Assembly: GCA_938046115.1 (NCBI GenBank)
Contig: CALIXX010000003.1
Coordinates: forward strand, 1 to 30,478
Reading direction: 5' to 3'
DNA from: an uncultured Candidatus Saccharibacteria bacterium
GTDB lineage: Bacteria > Patescibacteriota > Saccharimonadia > Saccharimonadales > Saccharimonadaceae
Length of the DNA: 30,478 nt
Shown here: in pieces, positions 14,970 to 22,992 of the stretch
How the letters are laid out: each line of letters begins with the position of its first letter
How positions within the stretch are numbered: the first letter of the stretch is position 1
Program-made: the position numbers and the translations under genes
The notes under the pieces: model-generated
What the model saw: only the letters and a program-made list of their open reading frames with translations
What the model was told of the DNA's origin: nothing
Databases searched by the model: none

Positions 14970-15520
14970 AAGTCCGAGTAATTGCTGGATGCTATGGCGG
15001 GCGTTGGCTCGATGCACCAGATAATCGCCGTACCCATCCAATGGGCGAGCGAGTGCGCAATGCGCTGTTTAATTCGCTTGGCGATGCAGTGCAGGATGCC
15101 CGCGTCCTCGATGTCTTTGCTGGCACTGGTGCCGTTGGTCTAGAGGCGTTGAGCCGTGGAGCTCGCCAGGCAGTGTTTGTCGAGCGTGACCGCCTCGCCT
15201 TCACCATCCTCTGTAAGAATATCGCAGCGCTTGGTGCTGATTCATCTGCTACTGCAATCAAGGCTAGCGTCGGCCCATGGCTTGGTACTTACCATGATGA
15301 AGCCTTCGATATCATCTTTGCCGACCCGCCCTACCACGATCTCCAGTTTACAACAGTTAGCCGACTTTTTACCCTTCTCAAACCAGGCGGATTTATGGTA
15401 TTATCACATACAGGAATAGGTGAGGGGCCAAAATTAGCAAACGACATTGTTGTGGTGGACAATCGTAGTTATGGAAACGCACACCTCACCTTTTTCCGCC
15501 GAGCTGATGGATGCAGCTAA
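14966..15520 (+). CDS. rsmD: 16S rRNA (guanine-966-N2)-methyltransferase RsmD
   Basis: An SAM-dependent methyltransferase modifying G966 of 16S rRNA in the 30S subunit. Visible: N-terminal MKVRVIAGCYGGRWLDAP, the family string RTHPMGERVRNALFNSLG, SAM-binding VLDVFAGTGAVGLEALSRGA, VERD, and the catalytic DPPY in IIFADPPYHDLQF. It is 184 aa long, as usual. I choose the ATG at 14966 because it overlaps the upstream stop (ATGA) and gives the family start; a longer frame from 14933 lies inside the previous gene. A weak GAGG is 11 nt upstream. tRNA-Leu follows 43 nt downstream. Confidence 0.93.
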   Translation: MKVRVIAGCYGGRWLDAPDNRRTHPMGERVRNALFNSLGDAVQDARVLDVFAGTGAVGLEALSRGARQAVFVERDRLAFTILCKNIAALGADSSATAIKASVGPWLGTYHDEAFDIIFADPPYHDLQFTTVSRLFTLLKPGGFMVLSHTGIGEGPKLANDIVVVDNRSYGNAHLTFFRRADGCS

Positions 15521-15522
15521 GG

Positions 15523-15552
15523 TTGCAGATACACCAGCTCATTTGGTATAAT
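15523..15552 (+). promoter_or_regulatory. Promoter of tRNA-Leu
   Basis: TTGCAG (15523-15528), an 18-nt spacer and TATAAT (15547-15552) lie 12 nt upstream of the mature tRNA 5' end, just after the rsmD stop. Confidence 0.7.
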
Positions 15553-15563
15553 AACTTTGCTAT

Positions 15564-15649
15564 GCGGATGTGGTGGAATTGGTAGACACGCATGCCTTAG
15601 GAGCATGTGCCCTCGTGGCGTGAAGGTTCAAGTCCTTTCATCCGCACCA
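15564..15649 (+). tRNA. tRNA-Leu(UAG)
   Basis: An 86-nt class II tRNA. The acceptor stem GCGGATG pairs with CATCCGC. The D-arm contains GGTAGACAC. The anticodon stem CATGC/GCATG holds the loop CTTAGGA with anticodon TAG, reading CUA leucine codons. A long variable arm (TGCC/GGCG) and the T-loop TTCAAGT follow. The discriminator is A and the 3' CCA is encoded. It has its own promoter and terminator. Confidence 0.97.
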
Positions 15650-15717
15650 GACAAACTCTTATCTAAGCCCTCTTTAGTCAAAGTAGACTGGTATATACTT
15701 TTCAATAACAAAGAACG

Positions 15718-15743
15718 CTCGCCCATCGTGGCGAGTATTTTAT
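15718..15743 (+). terminator. Terminator after tRNA-Leu
   Basis: A 6-bp GC-rich stem, CTCGCC (15718-15723) with GGCGAG (15730-15735), loop CATCGT, followed by TATTTTAT. It lies 68 nt after the tRNA 3' end. Confidence 0.7.
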
Positions 15744-15837
15744 AGTGGATTACACTGAATGTAGGCAACCAAGATAAACCCCTCGTACAGCTATCACAAG
15801 GAAAAATACCACAGCTATTGTAGTATTGTACCCATCA

Positions 15838-15865
15838 TTGCGACAAGGTGGTATACTTGTATTAA
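15838..15865 (+). promoter_or_regulatory. Promoter of the membrane-anchored four-Cys protein
   Basis: TTGCGA (15838-15843), a 16-nt spacer and TATTAA (15860-15865) place the ATG at 15871 6 nt after the -10. An alternative -10, TATACT (15852-15857), would give a short leader. No ribosome site is visible for 15871. Confidence 0.45.
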
Positions 15866-15870
15866 GATAT

Positions 15871-16458
15871 ATGGAAGCTAGTTCACACACCACCAAGTCT
15901 AAGCATTTCATTATTGTCATTATCATTACGGTGTTACTACTGGTTTTCATAGTTACTTTTGTATGGTTGCATCACTCGTTGCAAACACAGCCAACTACAG
16001 CAAGCGACCTTTTCTCACAACGCATTGCACCTCATGTCGTCTCGAACGCAACAGTGGACGGAACCTCCGGCGAAGTACTCGCAAAAGATGGGCGATACGG
16101 CATAGTAGTTGGACATTTATCTGAGCAAGTTCATCAGCTTATCACCACAAAGCAGCCCTTCGCTATATGCCGCAATAATTGCGATAACAACTGGAGCTTA
16201 TTCGACACTTTACATACTAGCATTCCGGCACTAAATGAAAAGTTGCCGGATCGGGTGCGTCGCATCGCTGCCGCTGCCGCTACTACCGAGAGTAAGTGCG
16301 CAATGCGTCGATGGACGCCACCTAGAGCATTACCCACCACGTTTGAGCAACTTTTTTACGACCTTACCTCACGTTCTTCACAAAAGCCATCTAGCTATGA
16401 AGTATTTTGCTTTTCTATGAATACTGGCGATTTTGTGTATGAGCTAAACGAGTTGTAG
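15871..16458 (+). CDS. Membrane-anchored extracytoplasmic four-Cys protein
   Basis: A 195-aa protein of unknown function. From ATG 15871 it reads a short polar N-terminus, then one strong helix (FIIVIIITVLLLVFIVTFVW, about residues 14-33) and an extracytoplasmic domain. The domain contains GIVVGHL, ICRNNCDNNW (C-x3-C-x3-W), SKC, and ends VFCFSMNTGDFVYELNEL, four Cys in all after the helix, so two disulfides are possible. The product of 4966-5385 shares the same ordered motifs and C-terminus. An earlier ATG at 15826 overlaps the promoter region and would precede a less typical N-terminus. It is a single gene between the tRNA-Leu terminator and a gene remnant. It resembles a surface or pseudopilin-like protein in layout, but no known family is recognised. 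Confidence 0.72.
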   Translation: MEASSHTTKSKHFIIVIIITVLLLVFIVTFVWLHHSLQTQPTTASDLFSQRIAPHVVSNATVDGTSGEVLAKDGRYGIVVGHLSEQVHQLITTKQPFAICRNNCDNNWSLFDTLHTSIPALNEKLPDRVRRIAAAAATTESKCAMRRWTPPRALPTTFEQLFYDLTSRSSQKPSSYEVFCFSMNTGDFVYELNEL

Positions 16459-16553
16459 AACTCTCCGAAGCTGGAGGTCTGCTCGCTGGCAAGACATACG
16501 ACACCATTGCACCAGAGCTTGCGCGGTTTTGTTATAAGAAGCTTAGCAAATAG
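16443..16553 (+). pseudogene. Remnant of an unrecognised gene (3' end only)
   Basis: Right after and in a different frame from the preceding stop, a frame without start codon reads VVELSEAGGLLAGKTYDTIA then PELARFCYKKLSK and ends at TAG 16551. The sequence looks like a normal helical protein C-terminus rather than noise, but has no initiator, promoter or upstream part. It may be the last part of a gene deleted when the upstream segment was inserted. Family not recognised. Confidence 0.35.
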
Positions 16554-16583
16554 GTAGTGCAAGCTTATTGAGTGCTCATTGCT

Positions 16584-16618
16584 ATAAAATACTCACCATT
16601 TGCAGGTGAGTATTTTAT
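16584..16618. terminator. Strong bidirectional terminator
   Basis: A perfect 14-bp inverted repeat (16584-16597 with 16605-16618) with a 7-nt loop. The outer part is ATAAAATA/TATTTTAT and the inner part is GC-richer (CTCACC/GGTGAG), so U-tracts are provided in both directions. It separates the convergent units ending at 16553 (plus) and 16667 (minus). Confidence 0.8.
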
Positions 16619-16666
16619 GGGTGGCAAGCCCTTACCGTATCGGTCGGCGCGTGAGAGCCAAGACTT

Positions 16667-17425
16667 TTACTCCGTTACGCCCAAAACCCCATCCAAAGCA
16701 TAGGCGGTTGTTTCCCAGCCATTGACAGCAATGCTGTCGATACCCATCGCGCGGACTGGGTAGTCGTTGCCTCCTTCTTCGATCTTATCACCAAAGAAGA
16801 GGACTTCGCTTTTTTCTAGCCCATTAGCTTCAAGCAGCTTCTTCATGCCATAGGCTTTGTCGATGCCAGGACGGGTAATATCGGTGCTGGTAGTGCCACC
16901 AATACGCACTTCGAGGCCAGGCAGCTGTGCCGCTACTTTGTCGCGGTAAATTGGCCGGATATCCTTGTATTTCTCTGCCCATGCGTATTTTTCCTCCGGA
17001 GTGGCTTGCTGGCCGAGGGCCGATATAGTGATCTGGCTCTGGCGATCCTCGATAATCTCACCCGCTGGGTGTTCGCACCAGATCCCCATCTCCCGTGCAG
17101 TCGACTCAAGCACACTCACGATTTGCGCCTTTTGCTCGTCTGTCAGATCTTCAGCATACTGCAGCTGCCACTCGCCTGCGTGCGGGTCGAAACGATAATA
17201 GCGCGTGCCACACGTCGGCATAGCGTGAAACTTAGCCAGTAATTCGGGTGATACATCAAGGCGGCTGGTCACCTGTTTTTGGATCTGCTTGAAGTCTCCA
17301 CCAGTGATGACACATACATCATACTTCTCCAGTAAGCGCCCCAGCAGAGCCGCCATCCGGTCGCTCACGGGCGACTTCGTTACTGCCAAAGTATCGTCTA
17401 GATCAAATGCAATCAATTTTTTCAT
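16667..17425 (-). CDS. HAD-IIB phosphatase, phosphomannomutase-like
   Basis: A 252-aa HAD-superfamily protein of the Cof/eukaryotic-PMM-like branch. The nucleophile motif I is FDLDDTLAVTK (residues 8-18), motif II VITGGD (near 40), and motif IV GDKIEEGGNDYPV (about 213-225). The region VRIGGTTSTDITRPGIDKAYGMKKL resembles phosphomannomutase or mannosyl-3-phosphoglycerate/sucrose phosphatases, which bind sugar phosphates with a type IIB cap. The probable role is sugar-phosphate isomerisation or dephosphorylation in the cytoplasm; the substrate is not readable. The ATG at 17425 has GAGGAG 10 nt upstream. Single-gene unit, ending at the 14-bp terminator. Confidence 0.82.
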   Translation of the reverse strand: MKKLIAFDLDDTLAVTKSPVSDRMAALLGRLLEKYDVCVITGGDFKQIQKQVTSRLDVSPELLAKFHAMPTCGTRYYRFDPHAGEWQLQYAEDLTDEQKAQIVSVLESTAREMGIWCEHPAGEIIEDRQSQITISALGQQATPEEKYAWAEKYKDIRPIYRDKVAAQLPGLEVRIGGTTSTDITRPGIDKAYGMKKLLEANGLEKSEVLFFGDKIEEGGNDYPVRAMGIDSIAVNGWETTAYALDGVLGVTE

Positions 17426-17545
17426 GACAAATTCTCCTCTTGTAGCTAATTAATGTGCCATTATCATACCATAAAATATGGCAAATACATAATGAAATAA
17501 CCAGTCGCGAACATTCTACTGGACATAGCCATCGAGAACACCCGT

Positions 17546-18754
17546 CTATCGCACAAGCACGAAGCTATTCTTGCCTTTTTTGATCAAGCTTGGGCTGGTG
17601 GCTGGTTGATCACTGGTGATTTTTGCACCGTCAAGGCTAATGGCATTGTTTTTGATGAGGCGGCGTGCTTCGCCATTACTGGCGCAGACCTCAGCCTCCA
17701 CCAGAGCGGTCACCACTGATTGAGGTGAGACGGTTGGGATCTCGTCAGCCAGCGCATCAAGATCTTCCTCGCGCAGTGTCGATAGGTCATTGTCACCAAA
17801 GAGTACACTGGTTACTCGCTCAACACTCTCGCGGCGCTCATGGCCGTGGACGATATCGGTCACTTCTCGTGCAAGCGTCTTTTGCAGGGTGCGCGCACCG
17901 GGGTTAGCATGGTGGGTGTCGATCAATGTTTCGATAGTTGCTTGATCAAGCAAGGTGTAGATCTTGATCAAGTTTTCGCTCATCTCGTCATCGCAGTTGA
18001 GCCAAAATTGGTAGAATTTGTATGGACTCGTCAGCGCTGGGTCAAGCCAAACTGCACCACCCTCCGACTTGCCGAATTTCACCCCTGTCTGCTTATTGAT
18101 CACCAGCGGTGCCGTCAAGACATGAGCTTCACCACCCTCGAGCTTGCGAATGAGCGACACACCGGTCACGCTATTACCCCATTGGTCGGCACCAGCCAAT
18201 TGCAGCGTCACTCCCTTCTCGCGGTACAGGTGCAGGAAATCATAGCCTTGAATTAATGCATAACTAAATTCACCATAGCTAATGCCTGCCCCGCCTTCAC
18301 CGATCCGTTGCTGCACAAAATCGCGGTCGAGCAGCTGCGTCATACTCACGTGCTTACCGATCTGGTGCAAAAAATCGACATAATTAACGTGAGCAAACCA
18401 ATCGGCATTGTTGACTACCGCAAAATCTTGGCCACGAAATATCTGTCGAAATTGCGCCGTTAAGCCCTTAACGCTGCGCGCCACCGTCTCGGCATTGCGC
18501 AGGTCACGCTCTTGCTTTTTACCGTCTGGGTCGCCAATCATGCCGGTTGCACCTCCCACAAGCAACAGTGGTGTGTGTCCATGGTCGATGAAGTGCCGGC
18601 ATAGCATCATGACGGCCAAGTTGCCAATCGTCATGCTCGGTGCACTGGGGTCAACACCAATGTAGAAAGTGCGCGGCTCGTTGATATCATCAATATTGGC
18701 AAATGTCGTTTGGTTGATAAATCCGCGCCAGGTTAATTCTTCTGCTAAGGTCAT
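17546..18754 (-). CDS. tyrS: Tyrosyl-tRNA synthetase
   Basis: It charges tRNA-Tyr in the cytoplasm. Seen: N-terminal LTWRGFINQTTF, ATP-binding region YIGVDPSAPSMTIGN, LVGGATGMIGDPDGKKQER, tyrosine pocket ISYGEFSYALIQGYDFLHLY, LAGADQWGNSVTG, the KMSKS-equivalent KFGKS in VKFGKSEGGAVWLD, and a C-terminal S4 RNA-binding domain (EVCASNGEARRLIKNNAISLDG). It is 402 aa from the ATG at 18754, which has GGAGG 5 nt upstream; an earlier in-frame ATG at 18787 lacks this. Odd: the HIGH motif reads TIGN (18619-18630), so both histidines are replaced. The rest is intact, so it is probably active. Confidence 0.95.
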   Translation of the reverse strand: MTLAEELTWRGFINQTTFANIDDINEPRTFYIGVDPSAPSMTIGNLAVMMLCRHFIDHGHTPLLLVGGATGMIGDPDGKKQERDLRNAETVARSVKGLTAQFRQIFRGQDFAVVNNADWFAHVNYVDFLHQIGKHVSMTQLLDRDFVQQRIGEGGAGISYGEFSYALIQGYDFLHLYREKGVTLQLAGADQWGNSVTGVSLIRKLEGGEAHVLTAPLVINKQTGVKFGKSEGGAVWLDPALTSPYKFYQFWLNCDDEMSENLIKIYTLLDQATIETLIDTHHANPGARTLQKTLAREVTDIVHGHERRESVERVTSVLFGDNDLSTLREEDLDALADEIPTVSPQSVVTALVEAEVCASNGEARRLIKNNAISLDGAKITSDQPATSPSLIKKGKNSFVLVR

Positions 18755-18853
18755 ATGTCCTCCACTCTTGCTTTTTCTTATGCTCATGTATTGCTATTTA
18801 TTTTAGCACGAAAGAGGAGTCACGCGGCGGGAAAGACTAGCCCTACACACCCA

Positions 18854-18867
18854 TATAATGCTATAAT
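18854..18867 (+). promoter_or_regulatory. Tandem -10 boxes upstream of the class A PBP gene
   Basis: Two TATAAT boxes lie at 18854-18859 and 18862-18867. No clear -35 is seen. The leader of about 30 nt contains AGAGG (18888-18892), 11 nt before the GTG at 18904. Confidence 0.45.
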
Positions 18868-18903
18868 GCAGAGGAATATCGTGTGTTAGAGGAATAAGAG
18901 ATC

Positions 18904-21576
18904 GTGGTCAAAAATAATTTATCACATCGAGTTAGCGTCTACTCCAATCTTGCAGCCAAGCGCCGCACCAAAAAAGACGCCGAAGCCCGCCGCAAAGCGG
19001 AGTACTTGGCGAGCTTGCCCAAGCAGCCCCTCAAGCGACTACTCTATCGGATGCATCCACGCCGGGTGGCACAATTCTTATTTAGCAAACGTGGGGCTTA
19101 TGCCATCCTCAAGGTAGTTGGTGGTTTTTTCCTCGTGCTCGCCCTTATTATTGCCGGGCTCTTCACCTACTATCGCAAAGACCTCGATGCAATTCGCCCA
19201 GGCGAGATAGACAAGCGCGTCCAGACCACTGTTACCAAATATCTCGATCGCAGCGGCCAGCTCCTCTGGGAGGATAAAGGTAACGGCGATTACAAGCTTG
19301 TGGTCGATGGCAACCAGATTAGCGATTATGTGAAGAAAGCGACAATTGCCGTAGAAGATCGCGACTTTTATAACCATCACGGTATTAGCCTGGCTGGTAT
19401 TTCTCGCGCATTCCTGAGCAACTCGCAGGGTAATGCTGTGCAGGGTGGCTCAACGCTCACGCAACAGCTCGTTAAGCAAGCCTTTTTCGAGAAGAGCGAA
19501 ATCGAAAAACGCGGCCTCGATGGTATACCACGCAAGATCAAGGAGGTGATTCTCTCGATTGAGGTCGAGCGTATGTACAACAAAGATCAAATCCTCAATC
19601 TCTACCTCAACGAAGCATCATATGGTGGCCGCCGCAATGGTGTCGAATCGGCTGCCCGCACCTACTTTCAGAAGCCAGCCAAGGATCTCACCCTAGCCGA
19701 ATCAGCACTGCTTGCTGGTATCCCTAACAGCCCGGGACTCTACGACCCATATTACGTACCAGGTAATAGCGCCCTCATTGCACGCCAGCACAAGGTGCTT
19801 GATAGTATGGTTGAGATGAATTACATTACTAAAGAGCAGGCCAACGAAGCAAAGCAAGTTGCCATTCTTGACACTGTGAGACCAAAGGCTGAGCAGTATG
19901 CCGACATAAAAGCGCCGCACTTCGTCCTGATGGTACGCGACCAGCTCGAAAAAGAGCTGGGCAAATCGACCGTTGGCAAAGGCGGTCTCACTGTCACGAC
20001 TACGCTTGACTCTACACTCCAAGGCAAGCTTGAGACTCGTATGCAAAGTATGTTTAATGGCAAGCTTACTAATTCTCACTGTGGTAATACTAACTGTGCG
20101 ACCTATGCTGGCTTTACCAATGGCGCAGCTGCTATCGAGGATAATAAAACAGGTCAAGTGGTAGCACTGGTTGGGAGTCGAGACTTTAACTATGACGTCT
20201 TTGGTCAAAACAATGCCGCTACCGCCTTTATCCAGCCTGGTTCATCCATCAAGCCACTCGTCTATGCTCAGCTCTTCCAAAACAAGGGCAATGGCAAGAC
20301 TAACTATGGGAGTGGCTCTGTCCTCTCCGATTCAAAGATCAGCTTTGGTAGCTGGACGCCGCAAAACGCCGATGGCAAGTTCCAAAACAACATTAATCTC
20401 CGCCAAGCCCTCGCTCGCTCGCGTAACATCCCCGCCATTAAGGCTATGCAAGAAAATGAGCGCAATAAGCGTGGCAGCACCTGGCAGACTATTCGCGAGA
20501 TGGGAGACAGCGCCTACTGTACCCAAGGTGCAGATGCTCAAGCTGGCCTATCAAGCGCCATCGGGAGCTGTGGTACACGCCTCGTCGACCACGTCAACGC
20601 TATTGCGTCTTTGGCACGGATGGGCACCTACACCCCACAATCAACCGTTCTCAAAGTAACCAACAGTACTGGCCAAGTCCTTAAGCAGTACACAGCCTCT
20701 ACGAAGCAGGTAATCGATCAGCAAGCTGCCTACATCGTCAACGATATCCTCGGTGACTCCAGTGCACGGGCTAACCTTGGTGGTGGGCAAGACTACATGC
20801 CACAAATGAACCGCCTCAAGGCAAAGACTGCTGTCAAGACCGGTACGTCAAACTCCGAGATCAATGGCAAAGTAGTAGCAAAGGATATTTGGACAGTCGG
20901 CTACACCCCAGCGCTGTCGATGGCTGTTTGGCTGGGCAACTCCGATACGTCACCACTACGCAATGGTAACTCGCTCATCCCCGCCATGCTGCTCGACTAC
21001 ACCATGGCCGATGCGACGCAATACTACGTTAGCCAAAACAAAGCGTCGTACAGTGATTGGTTCTCTGCACCGAGTGGCATCCAGCGGATCAACAACGAGA
21101 TCTATCCATCGTATTACAACAAAAACTCTAACCGCAGCAGCAACACAATGTCATTCGACCGAGTGTCTAAGAAAAAGGCCACAAACTGTACACCAGAGTC
21201 AGCTCGTGTGGATATCCCTGTTACTCGGTCGAAAGACTCGTCGGGCAAAGAGACTGTCTCAGCTCAAGATGGCTATGATGCAACCAGCAATGACGACACC
21301 CATCGCTGTACCGACTCCAAGCCAAGTGTTTCCGTCGCCGTAAGCTCTAGTGGGCAATCGGCGACGGTATACTACCGCCAGGGTAGCCACCCACTCCAAC
21401 AGTTAGAGGTGAAGGTGGGTGACCAGCTCATTGGCACACGCCAGGTCAACAGCGATGGCGACACCAACGTCTCTATACCCTCCTCTGCTGGCAAAAACTT
21501 CACCGTGACTGCCACACTGACAGACAGCGTATACTACAGTGACAAAAACACCGCTCACGGTCAACGAACAAGCTAG
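18904..21576 (+). CDS. Class A penicillin-binding protein (transglycosylase/transpeptidase)
   Basis: A bifunctional peptidoglycan synthase of 890 aa. It has a basic cytoplasmic N-terminus of about 65 residues rich in Lys/Arg and one membrane helix (about 67-90). The GT51 domain follows, with EDRDFYNHHG (catalytic Glu151), GGSTLTQQLVKQ (181-192), ILNLYLNEASYGG and AESALLAGIPNSP. The transpeptidase domain has SSIK with nucleophile Ser447, SRN (506-508) and KTG (645-647), so both active sites are complete. After a Ser/Lys-rich linker near 745-810, the C-terminal 80 residues form a beta-rich Ig-like domain (VSVAVSSSGQSATVYYRQG...). GTG start at 18904. A complete cell-wall enzyme argues for a peptidoglycan-bearing Gram-positive-type envelope. 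Monocistronic, with its own terminator. Confidence 0.94.
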   Translation: MVKNNLSHRVSVYSNLAAKRRTKKDAEARRKAEYLASLPKQPLKRLLYRMHPRRVAQFLFSKRGAYAILKVVGGFFLVLALIIAGLFTYYRKDLDAIRPGEIDKRVQTTVTKYLDRSGQLLWEDKGNGDYKLVVDGNQISDYVKKATIAVEDRDFYNHHGISLAGISRAFLSNSQGNAVQGGSTLTQQLVKQAFFEKSEIEKRGLDGIPRKIKEVILSIEVERMYNKDQILNLYLNEASYGGRRNGVESAARTYFQKPAKDLTLAESALLAGIPNSPGLYDPYYVPGNSALIARQHKVLDSMVEMNYITKEQANEAKQVAILDTVRPKAEQYADIKAPHFVLMVRDQLEKELGKSTVGKGGLTVTTTLDSTLQGKLETRMQSMFNGKLTNSHCGNTNCATYAGFTNGAAAIEDNKTGQVVALVGSRDFNYDVFGQNNAATAFIQPGSSIKPLVYAQLFQNKGNGKTNYGSGSVLSDSKISFGSWTPQNADGKFQNNINLRQALARSRNIPAIKAMQENERNKRGSTWQTIREMGDSAYCTQGADAQAGLSSAIGSCGTRLVDHVNAIASLARMGTYTPQSTVLKVTNSTGQVLKQYTASTKQVIDQQAAYIVNDILGDSSARANLGGGQDYMPQMNRLKAKTAVKTGTSNSEINGKVVAKDIWTVGYTPALSMAVWLGNSDTSPLRNGNSLIPAMLLDYTMADATQYYVSQNKASYSDWFSAPSGIQRINNEIYPSYYNKNSNRSSNTMSFDRVSKKKATNCTPESARVDIPVTRSKDSSGKETVSAQDGYDATSNDDTHRCTDSKPSVSVAVSSSGQSATVYYRQGSHPLQQLEVKVGDQLIGTRQVNSDGDTNVSIPSSAGKNFTVTATLTDSVYYSDKNTAHGQRTS

Positions 21577-21602
21577 CGCGTTTGTAGAGAACAATGAAAT
21601 AC

Positions 21603-21629
21603 CCTGCGACTGTATGTGCAGGATTTTTT
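21603..21629 (+). terminator. Terminator of the PBP gene
   Basis: The stem CCTGC (21603-21607) pairs with GCAGG (21618-21622), followed by A and six T. It lies 26 nt after the stop codon. The stem is short but the T-run is clear. Confidence 0.6.
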
Positions 21630-21954
21630 ATAGTGGAGTTTAAATATAGGATTATATATCTACTCCAAGCTTATTATTTGCCCCTTAGTGGTAACCTACA
21701 CCCTTCGAATAAGATATCGGGGAATAGGCATCTCCATAATGGGAATATCAAGAAATTTAGAGCTTACGATTAAAAATAGAATACATCTGCGTTGGAGTCG
21801 ATCATCGCGATTCTAGCTCATCCAAGATACATCCTTAGCCAATTATCTCTCACAGCATGCCTTCGCGCAATCAGCTTACACTCCGCACTTCATTACATTT
21901 TCTCCAGCTTCACCGGACATAATTGGGACTCACGATCATACAGAGACATTATGA
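21630..21954. other. Intergenic stretch with no recognised feature
   Basis: About 325 nt between two convergent genes (PBP and the IMPase-family gene). It is AT-rich. I see no convincing ORF, RNA gene or strong hairpin beyond the PBP terminator. Confidence 0.4.
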
Positions 21955-22770
21955 TCATAAGGAAAGCAATAAAGGTTCCACCACCCCCACCAACTGCCGA
22001 TGCAACTCCGGCGCTCCCGCTAGCCAGGTGAAGTTCTCGTGAGAGCGGTTCAGGGCGTCGTGGTAATCCATGGGGCTACCAGCAATATCAGTATAGACAC
22101 CTCCCGCCTCCTCAATAATGATCTGCTGCGCGACGTTGTCCCAGATCTTGCTCGTTTGGTTGGCGCAGGCACCATAGGCACCCTTCGCAACCATTGCTTG
22201 GTCGACGACACTATTAGACGAGCGGAGATTACGGATCGAGAGGATGATGGCACCAAGTAGCTCAGCCTCGCGCTTTGTCCGGGCTGGATCCTCAGGGTGG
22301 CCGTCAATACCATACGCGACGAGACTATTGGCAAGGTCGGTTTCGTGCGAGACACGGATCTTCTGGCCATTACACCAGGCACCCGCGCCCTTGGTCGCAA
22401 CGTAGAGCTCGCCAAAGGCAGGCAGGGCTATGCCACCAGCCACTGGGGTGTCGTGATCGAGCAGCCCCAGCATAATGCCATACTGTGGTAGCCCCGCCGC
22501 GAAGTTACTCGTCCCATCGATCGGGTCAACCACCCAGGTGTAGCGCGACCCGTTATCGACACAGCCCAATTCCTCATCGATAATGTTATGGTCAGGGTAT
22601 GCTGTGCGAATTGCGTCTGTCAGGAAATGACCGATCTCCAGGTCTGTCTCTGTCAGGACTTGATTGCGATCTCCCGCCTTGACCGAGTGAGAGAGGTTGC
22701 CAAAGTTCGCGACTGCAATCTTCGCGGCGGCGGTGAGGGTGGTAGTGAGAAAGTCTCGATAGGTATGCAT
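21955..22770 (-). CDS. Inositol-monophosphatase-family phosphatase
   Basis: A 271-aa Mg-dependent phosphatase of the IMPase/FBPase/CysQ superfamily. Metal-binding motifs are present: the Glu in DEELG (near residue 67), DPIDGTSNF (near 86-94), and the C-terminal motif IWDNVAQQIIIEEAGGVY (near 208-225). Candidate substrates include inositol phosphates, 3'-phosphoadenosine phosphates and sugar bisphosphates; sequence alone does not choose. I prefer the ATG at 22770 (MHTYRDFL), which has an AAAGGGGAAG site directly upstream, over the ATG at 22788. It has a good promoter (22804-22832) and is a single-gene unit. Confidence 0.88.
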   Translation of the reverse strand: MHTYRDFLTTTLTAAAKIAVANFGNLSHSVKAGDRNQVLTETDLEIGHFLTDAIRTAYPDHNIIDEELGCVDNGSRYTWVVDPIDGTSNFAAGLPQYGIMLGLLDHDTPVAGGIALPAFGELYVATKGAGAWCNGQKIRVSHETDLANSLVAYGIDGHPEDPARTKREAELLGAIILSIRNLRSSNSVVDQAMVAKGAYGACANQTSKIWDNVAQQIIIEEAGGVYTDIAGSPMDYHDALNRSHENFTWLAGAPELHRQLVGVVEPLLLSL

Positions 22771-22803
22771 AATTGCTTCCCCTTTCATGGCATTACTACT
22801 ATC

Positions 22804-22832
22804 AGTATAACACCCTGATCATCACGTATCAA
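22804..22832 (-). promoter_or_regulatory. Promoter of the IMPase-family gene
   Basis: On the minus strand TTGATA (22832-22827), a 17-nt spacer and TATACT (22809-22804). The leader then carries the AAAGGGGAAG ribosome site before ATG 22770. Confidence 0.7.
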
Positions 22833-22992
22833 AAATCAAACAATACCTTTTTGCTACCTGCTAGCTTTGTAATAATCCCTCCTGAGACAGTCTAATCTTC
22901 AAGCCATGGTGCTCGCGCATGAATTGGAACGACTTCTGGCCTCGTCATGATACGCTTATCTATGTACACCTTCAGCTAAGAAATATAAACTA

